A DNA stretch of 64,000 nucleotides. Origin: Lumbricus terrestris (taxonomy: Eukaryota > Annelida > Clitellata > Crassiclitellata > Lumbricidae). Of the stretch, positions 54,666-64,000 are shown one piece after another. The notes below the pieces were generated by a model that was given only the letters and a program-made list of their open reading frames with translations, searched no databases and was not told the origin of the DNA. The stretch spans positions 20,663,039-20,727,038 of the forward strand of contig OX457037.1 of the NCBI GenBank assembly GCA_949752735.1. The letters are read 5' to 3'. The position numbers were made by a program, and so were the translations under genes. How positions within the stretch are numbered: position 1 is the first letter of the stretch; each line of letters opens with the position of its first letter.

Positions 54666-55387
54666 TCTATATTATAATTCCGAAATTCCATATGTTTGTT
54701 TGTTTGTTTGTACGCTTTTGACTCTCCCCTGCAGAATAGGCTCGGATATGAAACAGCGTCAGTTTAAAAAAAATCTTGCAATCGATTCTTACCCAAATTA
54801 TAAGGTCATCGCAACTATTTTCAGGTTTTAATTCAGTTTAAAACAAAAGTTATTAGCGTTTTAAGACAGATTTCATCAATAAATGATCAACCTAGCGCTT
54901 TTGTCAAGAGTCTACTTGGCATGACGTCATACCCGCCCAGTAATAATTTCCGTAGCGTCCCGCAGGGTTGGGTCAAGTTTGGCTTTTTGGGGAAGCGAGG
55001 TGGGGTGGAGGGTTGGCGAAAACCCTAAATTTAGCAGTCAACGATGGGTACCAGAGTGGAGTAGTGTTTAAAACCCTAAATTTCACTTTAGAATTCGAGT
55101 TATTAGCGTTTTAAGACAGAAGCGTTTTAAGACAGATTTCATCGCTCACTCTTTGGTAAGCAGTATCGAGCTTTAGCAAAAGAGTCTACAGCCCGAATGA
55201 CGTCATACAAGCCCATTAATAATTTCCGTAGCGCCCCGCAGGGGCGGGTTACGTTTGACTTTTTGGGGAAGCGGGGTGGGGTAGAGGGTTGGCGAAAACC
55301 CGAAATTTAGCGGTCAACGTTGGGTACCACAGTGGAGTAGTGTTTAAAACCCTAAATATCCCGGGCAACGCCGGGTTACACATCTAG
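54666..55387. mobile_element. non-autonomous Helitron
   Basis: The 3' end shows the hairpin CCCGGGCAACGCCGGG followed by TTACACATCTAG and a flanking T. That is the stem-loop plus CTAG terminus of Helitrons. The 5' start TCTATATTATAATTCC after an A, with TTTGTTTGTTTGTACGCTTT further in, fits known animal Helitron starts. An internal direct duplication of about 250 bp (TTTTAAGACAGATTTCATC, AATAATTTCCGTAGCG, GGTTGGCGAAAACCC) occupies 54840-55350. No Rep/helicase is present. Confidence 0.8.
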
Positions 55388-55603
55388 TAATCTAATAAAA
55401 ATTGAAAATAAATGAATTTGTAATTTGAATGCTGCTTTACAATTATCTAAGGTGAGATAACGGTAGCATCACAAAATCAGATCACAAGTTAAACTGGATT
55501 TAAAGAATTGTCTTTCAGGAGCTCAACTATACCAATTAATGTGTTCTGGTCTCAAAAGAACATTCTTCGCAACTTTGCACGCTCATGAAAAAGTGTCACT
55601 TAC
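55388..55603. other. intron 1 start of the IgSF gene
   Basis: The sequence next to the donor of the signal-peptide exon shows no other feature. Confidence 0.4.
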
Positions 55604-55757
55604 CGACGCTCCAGGATGAGAGGACAATCCATACCAACAGAAACTGATAATTCAGAATGCTTCGAGATGCCACAGAAATTGCACTGCAAAACTTGCTGCT
55701 AAGAAGAGGTGACGAGAGACCCATTCTCGTTAGGCAACAGCTGGGCATCCAGGTCAT
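55604..55757 (-). CDS. IgSF gene, first coding exon (signal peptide)
   Basis: On the minus strand an in-frame TGA lies four codons before the cysteine-containing stretch that precedes ATG at 55757. Further in-frame ATGs follow at 55748 and 55724. From 55724 the text is MGLSSPLLSSKFCSAISV, ASRSILNYQFLLVWIVLSS, WSV, and the hydrophobic YQFLLVWIVLSSW is a good signal-peptide core. The exon ends G|GTAAGTGAC in phase 1. Joined to the V exon (acceptor at 48974) it gives SWSV-AVQSQ in frame. Signal exons ending in phase 1 are the rule in IgSF genes. Which ATG is used is open. Confidence 0.78.
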
Positions 55758-56190
55758 ACAAATGAAGAAGTGTCAGATACCCGTGTCTCCTGTAGCAAGT
55801 AATCATTGATCATGAAAAAGAATAATAGCCTAAGATTTTTAACACAGCATAATTTTAGAATAGAAAAACCATTGATATCACAGACTCCCATGGGTGTGCC
55901 AAATTCCCAATGTTATTTCATGCCCTGGATGGGAAACAACAGTTACCAGGTAGGCCTAGGCCTACCGGTATAATTTTTGGAGCGCACATAGGTTCCATAC
56001 ATTTTAGAGTCGCTTGATCCTTTGTCTGTACTTTGGTCAAAGTACATGTCCATGAAGGATATGATATGTTCACTAGACTGAATGCATGCATGCTCAATTG
56101 CTCATTGAAACATCGTCATCATCACGGTTTAAGCACTCTCTGTGGGCTGGTATATTTGGCCTTGACCCAATTTGTGGTTTGAATACGTTG
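55758..56190. other. upstream of the IgSF gene; promoter not identified
   Basis: This should hold the 5' UTR or promoter of the IgSF gene, but I see no reliable TATA box or initiator. Confidence 0.3.
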
Positions 56191-56269
56191 CAAACGTGCA
56201 TTTTAGCATCCTAAATTATTCACCATTGAATTGGTGCCAGCCAGCGTTGGTAGAAAACAAATCGGTTTG

Positions 56270-56520
56270 ACGAAAAGAATTCTTGCTAGATAAGAGTCGA
56301 ATCGGTGAAATTGATTTTTACAGGTACTCAAATAGAAGTGGCCCGGGGCTTGAGCCGCTTCATGAAAACAATATCGGTGAAATTGAAGCTGGATTGATCA
56401 ATGATTTGTCATTAAATAGAAATTGCATCGTTGAAGAATATAATAATTGCTGCCTAAACAGCTAAAATGCGGGATTGACAAAACGAATCCTGATCTCAAA
56501 GTGCTGGATCGGTGACTGTG
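56270..56520. repeat. ATCCAGCTTC minisatellite, very degenerate
   Basis: GAAATTGAAGCTGGATTGAT and neighbouring degenerate units follow a TTTTAGCATCCTAAATTATT word like those at the ends of the foldbacks at 50.7 and 59.5 kb. Confidence 0.55.
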
Positions 56521-56634
56521 AATAGGCCTAGTAAAGAGTTTTAGTAAATTTTGGTGAAATTTGCGTCACTGTTTTACAGACGAGAACTACGTTCTAGGCC
56601 TACATGTAGGCAAAATAGTGTGATGGCCTACAAG

Positions 56635-56912
56635 CCGGGTGTTTTGGGTAAATGTAAATGTAATCGGATTTTTATATAGGCTAGCGGCTGTCTTGTGGCC
56701 TCGACCCTGAGGGTGAGATCCTTCACCACCGCTCGCCCGTTTGAATGGACGCCACGCCATTTAGGTCCCCGTGGACGGACCGTGTTGGCCCGAGATTTAT
56801 TAATCTCTGAAATAGCCACCTTCGGGATTCGAACCGCGAACCGCACGCTCTCTTCCACAGACGCGCGGCCGCCAGCTCTCTTACCAAGGTAGCTATGCGA
56901 GACAACAGGTAG
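56635..56912 (-). repeat. tRNA-derived SINE
   Basis: On the minus strand TAGCTACCTTGGTAAGAGAG (box A region) and GCGGTTCGAATCCCG (box B) are followed by a body ending in TTTACATTTACATTTACCC. An 18-bp duplication (AGGTAGCTATGCGAG) sits at its 5' edge near 56890-56920. Confidence 0.8.
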
Positions 56913-56967
56913 CTATGCGAGCCAACTGTTTGAACACCCCCCCTCCGAAATATAAAAAATGTAAATG

Positions 56968-57110
56968 TAAAGAGGTCTTGCACTGGCTTCCTTTCCCGCA
57001 GTGCATCTCATTTACGATTGCATCTTTGGTGTGGCGATGCATATCAGTCTGAGCAGTAAGGCACCCTCTTATCTGTGTGTCTCTGCCTCCCTCGTTCCTC
57101 TTGCTGACTC
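56968..57110 (+). mobile_element. L2-like LINE internal fragment
   Basis: VLHWLPFPQCISFTIASLVW and KAPSYLCVSASLV match the C-terminal part of the L2 ORF. No tail is present, so both ends are cut. Confidence 0.7.
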
Positions 57111-57399
57111 TTTCGCATCCTTTTTCACTGGTTTCCATCCTCCGTCTTTCACTACAGACTCTCTTATCAAAATCTACCAGCACGCAAACCGACTCTTCCT
57201 ATTCAGACGCAACTTATTACTTTGCCACCTACAACATCTTTCAACCTCTTTGAGCCTGCTACTGAAGCAGAAATTATAACCTCATCCAGGCCTCTCAAAA
57301 CAAGCAATGCGACCTTGACCCAATTCAAACCTCCTTGCTTAGCACTGTGTAATCCTTCTTGCTCCCATGATAACCAAGCTAACAACCCTGTCTCTTTTA

Positions 57400-58980
57400 A
57401 CCGGTAGGCCTACCTTCCCTACGCTTTTCAAAGACTCAGTTGTTAAACCACTTCTCAAAAAACCATCGCAGGACAAAGAACTCCTATCCAACTATATCGT
57501 CCAATCTCAAATCTCTTCTTCTTATCCAAACTCTCCGAACGGATTGTCCTCTCTCGTCTCAACAGCTACCTCATCTCCAACAATCTTCTAAACAAAAACC
57601 AGTCTGCCTACACTAAGCATCACTCTACCCAAACACTCCTCGCCTCGCTCTTTACAACAAACTTGTGATGGCGATAGGCTGTCAACAAGTCTCGATCTTG
57701 CCTGTGCCTCTTAGACATCTCTGCAGCCTTTGACACAATTGATAGACCATGCTATCCTTCTCAATCGCCTTTCGATCCTCTGTCTGTGGAATATCTGGCA
57801 CTGCCCTATCATGGATCAAAATAATCATACCTTTCCTCACGCTCTTTCACCGTGAGAGCTTCTGCATGGTCACTCATCTAATCAACAAACACTCACCTGT
57901 GGCGTCCCTCAAGGTTCAGTCCTTGGTCCTCTACTGTTCATTCCCTATACCTTTCCACTCAGCAAACTCATTTCCTCATCCACTGTTGATCATCACCCCC
58001 ATGCCGACAACACTCAATTATTCATATCTTTCTCCCCTCGCTTTTCAGACGCACTAAATCAGCTACGTAACACGTACAATCACTCAGATTTCAGCCTGGA
58101 TGACCGCTAATCTGCTCTGCCTCAACCACTCAAAAACAGAATTTCTCATCATTGGCTTGCGCGAGCAAGTAAAAAACTAGCCTATCCTCCTTACATTTCT
58201 CAAACAGACCCAACTCTTCCTACGCCATAGTCTTCTCCTGTCCGCAATCTTGGAATCATTTTCGATAAAAACTACTATTTCTGACAACATCATCCAGCAA
58301 TCCGCACCTGCTACATGCATATCCGCGACCTTCGTCGATTGCGCCAAATTCTCAATTACAAGACCGCCTGCACAATGGTCACTTCAATAGTTCACTACAA
58401 ACTCGACTACTGCAATTCGCTCTGCCATAAAATAGATTTTCTTCAAATTAAACGCCTGCAAACAACCCGGTGCTCTTGCCCGCGCAGTGACTAAAACTCA
58501 CAAACATCGACACATAACCCCTGTTCTCAAGTCTCTTCATTGGCTAAAAGTCCCTCAGCGCATCCATTACAAAATTGTATCTCTTATAACCTACAACGCT
58601 CTTCAAACCTCTCAGCCCTTTATACATTCGTCAACTAATCACCATCCAACCGCCCAGGTCTACTTGCTCAATTATCATATCTTTCTGTCTCTCGGCCTCC
58701 AGTATCATCCTGTCTGAAATTTTGCAACCGCTCGATCCTTATAGTCTATGCTGCACCAGCTCTTTGGAACGGACTCCCAAATATACCTTCGCCTGTTCGA
58801 TCATCATCCTATCTCTCCAATCTCCCCTCCAAATTTAACCTCTGCTCCGCTTGCACTCTCCTCTGCTGCTTTCCATTCACGAATGAAAACCGAACTCTTC
58901 AAGCTATCCTATCCAGATTCCAACCAGGTTCCATCAACCAACTACCACCATCACCGACAACCACCGTAGGCCTATGTGTA
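57400..58980 (+). mobile_element. CR1-like LINE, RT to 3' end, many lesions
   Basis: Scattered frames give VVKPLLKKPSQDKELLSNY, SAYTKHHSTQTLL, LLDISAAFDTIDHAILLNRL, CGVPQGSVLGPLLF, the damaged HADNTQLF (normally YADD), IHIRDLRRLRQILNYK-like text, ITPVLKSLHWLKVPQRIHYK and SSAAFHSRMKTELFKLSY. More than five frameshifts or stops show an old copy of the family also seen at 20.8, 28.4 and 41.1 kb. Confidence 0.85.
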
Positions 58981-59510
58981 GTACAACGCTGTCTCCTCGG
59001 CTTGACCTCCTCGGATTTTGACCTGTCACCGTAACCAAAACGGCAGTTCTGGCTATTGCGGACTTGATTTGATATAGCGCCGGCGATTAAGCTGGTCTCC
59101 CTGCTGATGACGTGGCTTTTGTGGGCACTGAGAAATTCTCGAAGACTTAATTATATTACATTACATATTGGCCGCCCTGAACTCGCAGAAGATTGCGACT
59201 TAGAAGAAAAAAGCATGAAATTAGACAGTTTTCCGTCGTGGTGAACGGTTTTCGGGTGAAAATATCCGATGAAAGCATGAGAAATTTCGACGACTAAAAA
59301 GGTCGTAACCCCCCCCCCCCCCCAATCAAATCCTGGCTACGGCCTTGGTGAGATATGTTCTGGACGTTTATATAGATAACCGTAATTTTCACAAACAATC
59401 CGGTAGGCCTATCATTTTTTTTAAATCGAAAATCACGGCTCTTTTCAGCTTTTTATGTGAATTTCTACCCCTAAATACCAAAGCCAAAATGATTTTAACT
59501 TAAATTGAAA
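58981..59510. other. no gene seen; poly-C run
   Basis: A C run at about 59309-59324 and a short GGCTACGGCC piece like a hAT-MITE end are the only marks. Confidence 0.35.
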
Positions 59511-59514
59511 ATTG

Positions 59515-60431
59515 GGTAATTGGGTAGTTTAGCGTCCCAAATTATTCAGGTTATTGCTGAGACTTGGAATTTCTCGTTAATCCAGCTTCTATTTTATCAA
59601 AACTGGAACCTTCATCCAGCTTCCATTTCTTTATTGTTCTTTTAATAAATCCAGCTTCTATTTTTTAGATCTATAAAAACATTCATCCAGCTTCCACTTC
59701 TTTATCGTGCTATTCGTGAATCCAGCTTTTATTTCAGATCGATGAAAACTTGTATCCAGCTTCTATTTCAACTACTATTACAGAACCTTGATCCAGCTTC
59801 CATCTTTGAAGCGTTCTTTTCATCATTTTAGCCATAGGAAATCCTCATCCAGCTTCCATTTCTACGCGATAGTTACCCCGTTTGGGACTTCCTTGACGTT
59901 TTCAAGCACACATTTTATGATATCCACAATTAAATATGTGTTATTGTATATGTTTTTGGTTAAGTTCTATAATGACTCGGTAGACGTTCTAGAATGACTC
60001 GGTAGACACCAAGAACTAACGTTGCAGCGTTGTTATCTTTAATAAATCCAACTTCTAGTTTGCCGAGAATTGTTTTAATCGATCCAGCTTCTCTTTGGGC
60101 AAGAATTTGTTCGATAAATCCCGCTTCTATTTCGTCAGCATATATTTTTCATCCATTTCTCATTGAAAATTATTGTTCATCAATCCAGCTTCAGAATGAC
60201 TGCACTAACCCTAAAACTAAACCCTAACCGACCCTCACGATGCCTAACCTGAGCCCTAACGGACCCTCACACGAGAAATCCCGCTTCAATTTCGTCAGGA
60301 AATATTTTTCATCAAATTTATTAAAAAAAAGTTACTTGCTACCGAGTCATTATAGAATATAACCATGTTTTTCAGTTATTATTGAAAAGAAATGGTCAAA
60401 ATAATTTGGGACGCTAAACTACCCAATTACC
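59515..60431. mobile_element. foldback element with GTTTAGCGTCCCAAATTATT ends
   Basis: AATTGGGTAGTTTAGCGTCC, CAAATTATT on the left is inverted at 60400-60431. Minisatellite fills 59570-59860 (70-bp dimer form) and 60030-60330 (35-bp form). The second block with its CCCTAA-like core is almost identical to 40462-40800, which sits in a foldback with different TIRs. No target duplication was found. Confidence 0.8.
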
Positions 60432-60925
60432 GAAAATTGCTTCAACCAGACTCAGCTTCAGATGTTGTCGACATAAATTGTAGACTAGCCTAATTTTCTA
60501 CAACGATAGGCTAAACATTCATATGGTCTTGTGAAACCGGTATAGGCTAGGCTACACTTTTACAGTTTTATACAGACCTCTTTCGCTAGAACGAGTTATT
60601 TGATGATGAAAAGAAATAAAATCAATTTTGAAAGTTCTAAGCGTAAAACCAGCGAGACGCGGCAAACGCCAAATCAGACGATTTAGAAATGAGCCAAGCA
60701 GTGACGTAAGTATGACGATGTTACATGATGCCCGAGTCATCAAAAAAAGATTCACAACGGATAGTGTTAGCATTTTAGTGCGGGAAATAAAATACGGAAA
60801 GCTAGGCCTACTGAATTATTTAACTTATAATGACAAGCAATAAACTTTCTATTTTAAAAGTTGAAATATAAGAAATAACCTGAAACAGGCCTAGCTAATA
60901 TCACCTGTGAATATTAATTTCAGAA
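60432..60925. other. no named gene; 71-codon ORF
   Basis: A basic plus-strand frame at 60628-60843 (SVKPARRGKRQIRRFRNEP) has no recognised domain. Confidence 0.25.
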
Positions 60926-60927
60926 AC

Positions 60928-61331
60928 AAAAATTTTGAGGGTATTCGAAATGAAGTGCCTGCGCAGGATAGAAGGGGTCACAAGGAGGGAAAGGATACGA
61001 AACACGGAAATACACAGCAGACTGAAGATACAACGAGACATTGTGGACATGTAGGATCCAGATCAGAAGAATGCGGTACTTGCGGTAGGCTACTTCGGAC
61101 AGGTCGTCAGAATGCAAAGTGGAAGATATCCAAAGGTGGCATTGCAGGAATATGTGCATGGGAAGAGGAGAAGAGGCAGACCCAGGAAGCGATGAATGGA
61201 TGTAGCAGAAGAGGACTGCCTGAGGATGGGACTAACCGTGGGAGAGGTGACGCGGAGAGCACAGGATAGGGACGACTGGAGGCTATACATAGAGGAGCGG
61301 CTGATGCGGGCGGAAGCTTCGCCAGGGCCAT
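60928..61331 (+). mobile_element. APE-type LINE, C-terminal part, frameshifted
   Basis: Across two or three frames the text gives MKCLRRIEGVTRRERIRNTE, IHSRLKIQRDIVDM, YFGHVVRMQSGRYPKVALQE, GKRRRGRPRKRWMDVAEED and RRAQDRDDWRLYIEERLM. This is the usual GHVVRM/RGRP/AQDRDDW order of endonuclease-reverse-transcriptase LINE C-termini. Confidence 0.82.
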
Positions 61332-61399
61332 AAGTCAAGTAGGCCTAAGTCAAGTCATCCTTATTCACCTCTATGCTGACGACACACAACTCTTAGTTC

Positions 61400-61643
61400 T
61401 CACCATTTCCGCTCCCTTCATTCGACTGAACAAAGTCTGCTCTCATTCCCTTTTGCTCGTACTTCTACTATGCAGAACCGTGATAGGTGGTAGGACACGC
61501 TACATGGAATGGTCTTCCTCTGACTCTCCGCTCTCTTTGTAAAAATTCCTCTCAGGCGTTTCCTCTCTAAGACAGTTTTATTTGGCCGCTCAGAGGTTGG
61601 GAGCGCCTCTGAATAGGCCCCTAGCAGAGGCGATACATAAATG
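61400..61643 (+). mobile_element. L2-like LINE 3' end, copy 1
   Basis: Decayed C-terminal ORF text (ATWNGLPL-like, KTVLFGRSEVGSASE) ends in GTTGGGAGCGCCTCTGAATA and GCAGAGGCGATACATAAA. The same ~90 bp recur at 62095-62165. Confidence 0.75.
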
Positions 61644-62082
61644 CAGAGATGCCACCCTGGATTTTGAAAAAGGTCAGATCCGGTCTTTAAAAAAGGCTAG
61701 AAGGTTAGATTGATGATTTCTCTGTAAAAACAGTAAAATACATAGATTTTTCCAATTTTCCAGCTTGAAATTTCTGACGATCGTTTTTTAGTCATACGAT
61801 GACTAAAATTTGCTGTCTTTTCCTTCCCGAACAAATTTCTGATGATTTTTCTATTTTAGTCTTTCGCTCTAAAATTTACAATTGTTGGTCCAAATTTTAA
61901 AAATTCGACTTCTTTCACGTCTTTTGTGCAATTTCAGTTTTAAGAAATAAATTTGTATGTAAAAAGTCGAAAAAACCGCCGTGAGAAACAAAGGCTAGAT
62001 CCTGACAAAACAAAACCTAGAAACCTAGACAAAACCGAAAATACCTAGATCTAGGTGGAAAAAGCTATGAGTGGCATCCCTG
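61644..62082. mobile_element. hAT-like MITE with CAGxGATGCCAC ends
   Basis: CAGAGATGCCACCC on the left and GAGTGGCATCCCTG on the right are inverted, of hAT type. The interior has CTAGATCT and AAAGGCTAGA words. No 8-bp duplication is visible. A second copy of one end (CAGTGATGCCACAGC, TTTTTTCCACTAGATCT) starts at 62224. Confidence 0.6.
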
Positions 62083-62094
62083 ACTCATCTTAAG

Positions 62095-62195
62095 AGAGTT
62101 TTATTTGGTCGCTCAGAGGTTGGGAGCGCCTCTGAATAGACCCTAGCAGAGGCGATACATAAAATTAATGTATATAATGAATGAACGAATGAACT
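62095..62195 (+). mobile_element. L2-like LINE 3' end, copy 2
   Basis: This is a repeat of the last ~90 bp of 61400-61643 with an (ATGA)n tail. The MITE lies between the two copies. Confidence 0.8.
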
Positions 62196-62223
62196 ATACA
62201 TCAGGCAACAGAATATAAAGTCT

Positions 62224-62450
62224 ACAGTGATGCCACAGCTGGGTTTTTTCCACTAGATCTGGGGGTTTTGGCCTTCGTCTGGGTTTCTTTGTTTTTGGTC
62301 AAAATCTGGGTTTATTTTCATGTTCTTATAGCGCACATTGGCTGTCGGTTTTTGCAAAATCAAAGATCTCTGAAACTTCTTCACCGTTTGCTTTCAAATT
62401 TTCACACAACTTTCCATATCCGCGCGTGTTCTTATAGCGCATATATCTAT
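62224..62450. mobile_element. partial hAT-like MITE
   Basis: It begins CAGTGATGCCACAGCTGGG and continues with TTTTTTCCACTAGATCT like the preceding MITE. I could not find its other end. Confidence 0.4.
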
Positions 62451-62454
62451 GTAG

Positions 62455-62790
62455 CTGTCGGGAACGGAGGGGGTGAGGAAGGAAGGGAGGGGAGGGAGGG
62501 AGCGGGGGGAAGAGGGAGCGGACAGGATGGAGGGAGGGAGGGATGGAGGAAGGGGAGGGACGGGAGGGAGGGGAGGGAGGGGGACGGGGAAGAAAGGGGA
62601 GGGGAGGGGTAGGGGAAGAGAAGAGGTACGGGAGGGCGTGAGGGGACGGGAGGAGAGGGGGCGCGGGAGGGGGAGGAGGACGGGGCAGGGAGAGGGAAGG
62701 AGAGGGGAGGGGGAGGAGTAGGGAGGGATGGAATGGAGGTATGGAGGACAGAGGAAGGGAGAGAGTGAGGCAGGGGGAGGTAGGTAGGGA
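62455..62790. repeat. ~330-bp polypurine (GGGA-rich) tract
   Basis: An almost pure G/A strand with GGGA and GGGGA words. The proline/serine-rich frames on the opposite strand are by-products of the composition. Confidence 0.9.
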
Positions 62791-63294
62791 TGGAGGGTTG
62801 AACGGTCTTTTCAGCCACAGCAACGCGTGGGCGGGTACAGCTGGTGATATAATAGATTTGAGTTGCCGCATGTGCTCAATTCATCCATTAAGGTTCCGTG
62901 AAAACGGGAAACTTGCGCGCGATTAAAACCTGTGAGGAGTGACAATACTTAATTGTCGCTTTAGGGCGACGTAAAGTTAGTCGATGTTTTCTCATAAACG
63001 ATCGTACCCAATCGATGGCTGCCACTTTTCCTCTCTCGAAAAGGGGTGGACAAGATTATTGCTCTTTGCAAACTGGAGGGCCAACGACCTTGTATCGTTT
63101 ACTGTTAAACCATAGGCCTACAGCGCTTTTTGCATTTCATTCGTGTAATCCACAAGCTCTTTCTCAAACTCACCATTAAACACTCGCTTAAACCGTCCCA
63201 AAGGCCTAGCCTACTTCCAGGAATATAGAACCAGGATTCTTAAGGCACATGGCCATAGTGCTTCTTGGTATTCCAAACTGTATCATTGCCTGGC
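62791..63294. other. no gene seen
   Basis: Mixed sequence without recognised ORF or repeat. Confidence 0.35.
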
Positions 63295-63302
63295 GTTTAG
63301 AC

Positions 63303-63463
63303 CAGTGGCGTAGGCAAGGGGGGGGTTTCGGGGGTTAAACCCCTCCATTGGCTCCAGAAAAAGGTTTTTTAAGGTTATTTATCCATTTAAGTAAGAAAAA
63401 ATAGCAAAAAAACAGGATATCCGGCCATAAAACCCCCATGAAAAATTCCTGGCTACGCCACTG
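63303..63463. mobile_element. hAT MITE, 161 bp, perfect 8-bp TSD
   Basis: CAGTGGCGTAGGCAAGG and TGGCTACGCCACTG are the inverted ends. GTTTAGAC flanks both sides (63295-63302 and 63464-63471). The CAGTGGCGTA start is shared with the 13294-15191 element. Confidence 0.93.
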
Positions 63464-63507
63464 GTTTAGACAAATTGCCACTCTCCAGGCTCCACCCTAC
63501 TCATAGC

Positions 63508-63685
63508 CAGGGCTTAAAGTGTGGCTGAACGGCCATGGACGGCGTCCATGCACTTATTTTAACATCTGAACGCCGTTCAACCACTTATTGGCCAGCAATG
63601 ACTAGAAAGGTAAGGGGCGTCCAGGCACATCTTTTGGAAAGATAAGAGGCGTCCAGGCACTTATTTTTCCACACTTTTAGTACTG
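63508..63685. mobile_element. hAT-like MITE, 178 bp, perfect 8-bp TSD
   Basis: CAGGGCTTAAAGTGTGG and CCACACTTTTAGTACTG are inverted with few mismatches. CTCATAGC flanks both sides (63500-63507 and 63686-63693). GGCGTCCAGGCAC is repeated twice inside. Confidence 0.9.
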
Positions 63686-63699
63686 CTCATAGCTTGACA

Positions 63700-64000
63700 C
63701 AAGATCTCATCACTGTAGCTTCGCGATGGTGCAATGACAAATGCGAAACCTGATGACCTATCATGTTTAAAATATACCTTTGGGCAAAACTGGCAAACAT
63801 CTGGCCGTTGGGACAAAACTGGGAAACGCGGGGGCAAATCTGGCATAACGCTGGGGAAAAACTGGCATAACGCTGGAACAAAAACGTCAGTCATGGGGCA
63901 ACATTGGCACGTAACCTAAAATCGGGGCAAGGGTGGCATTACATAATGCTTTTGCCCCGCTTTGAGTGACCATAATTACGAAGTTCAATCTGCATAATTA
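63700..64000. repeat. short GGGGCAAAACTGGCA-like repeats
   Basis: Words such as GGGCAAAACTGGCA and GGGGAAAAACTGGCATAACG recur every 20-30 bp between about 63780 and 63950, suggesting a small degenerate minisatellite. No gene is recognised. Confidence 0.5.

Noticed and set aside
62326..62871. Proline/serine-rich frames of up to 181 codons on the minus strand
   Set aside because: They are by-products of the polypurine tract on the plus strand and have no domain.

Overview
The window reads as a repeat-dense animal nuclear genome, most likely an invertebrate deuterostome such as an echinoderm or hemichordate. The reasons are spliced genes with GT/AG introns, a very high frequency of TAGGCCTA-like words, L2/CR1-type LINEs with octamer-rich tails, THAP and hAT DNA transposons, and no operon, Shine-Dalgarno or dense ORF structure. 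The species assignment is inference and could be wrong.

Host gene: one multi-exon immunoglobulin-superfamily (IgSF) gene can be followed on the minus strand. A signal-peptide exon lies at 55604-55757. A V-set exon is at 48618-48974, a C2-like exon at 42298-42627 (or extended to 42043), an Ig-like exon at 27771-28049, and another V-like exon at 11164-11493. Every junction is phase 1 and every internal exon is a multiple of three, so the chain stays open when spliced in order. The transmembrane/cytoplasmic end is not seen and should lie below position 1.

The rest is layered transposons. (a) L2-like LINEs sit at 1.3, 2.1-4.0, 5.2-6.5, 39.7, 45.4-46.7, 50.3, 57.0 and 61.4-62.2 kb, one with an uninterrupted 418-codon ORF. 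(b) CR1-like and other APE-type LINEs lie at 17.3-21.7, 28.4-33.3, 39.4-41.6, 57.4-59.0 and 60.9-61.3 kb. (c) hAT-type elements with perfect 8-bp target duplications lie at 7.8-8.9, 13.3-15.2, 43.4-44.4, 54.2, 63.3 and 63.5 kb; an insertion with similar 8-bp duplications but P-like CATAG ends lies at 15.9 kb. (d) A 4.2-kb P-element-like transposon with a THAP exon and 8-bp target duplication spans 49120-53307. (e) A non-autonomous Helitron lies at 54666-55387. (f) tRNA-derived SINEs lie at 21.9, 34.8, 37.4, 44.8 and 56.6 kb.

Two structures stand out as poorly explained. A degenerate ~35-bp minisatellite (core ATCCAGCTTC) recurs at ten places, repeatedly as the cargo of foldback elements whose terminal inverted repeats are otherwise unrelated. 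A near-perfect ~3.4-kb palindrome (34.55-37.94 kb) carries two opposed copies of a frameshifted gene of an unnamed family plus a SINE; a third relative lies at 24.8 kb.

Limits: everything was read by eye. Element ends without a stated target duplication are approximate, and no database search was made.
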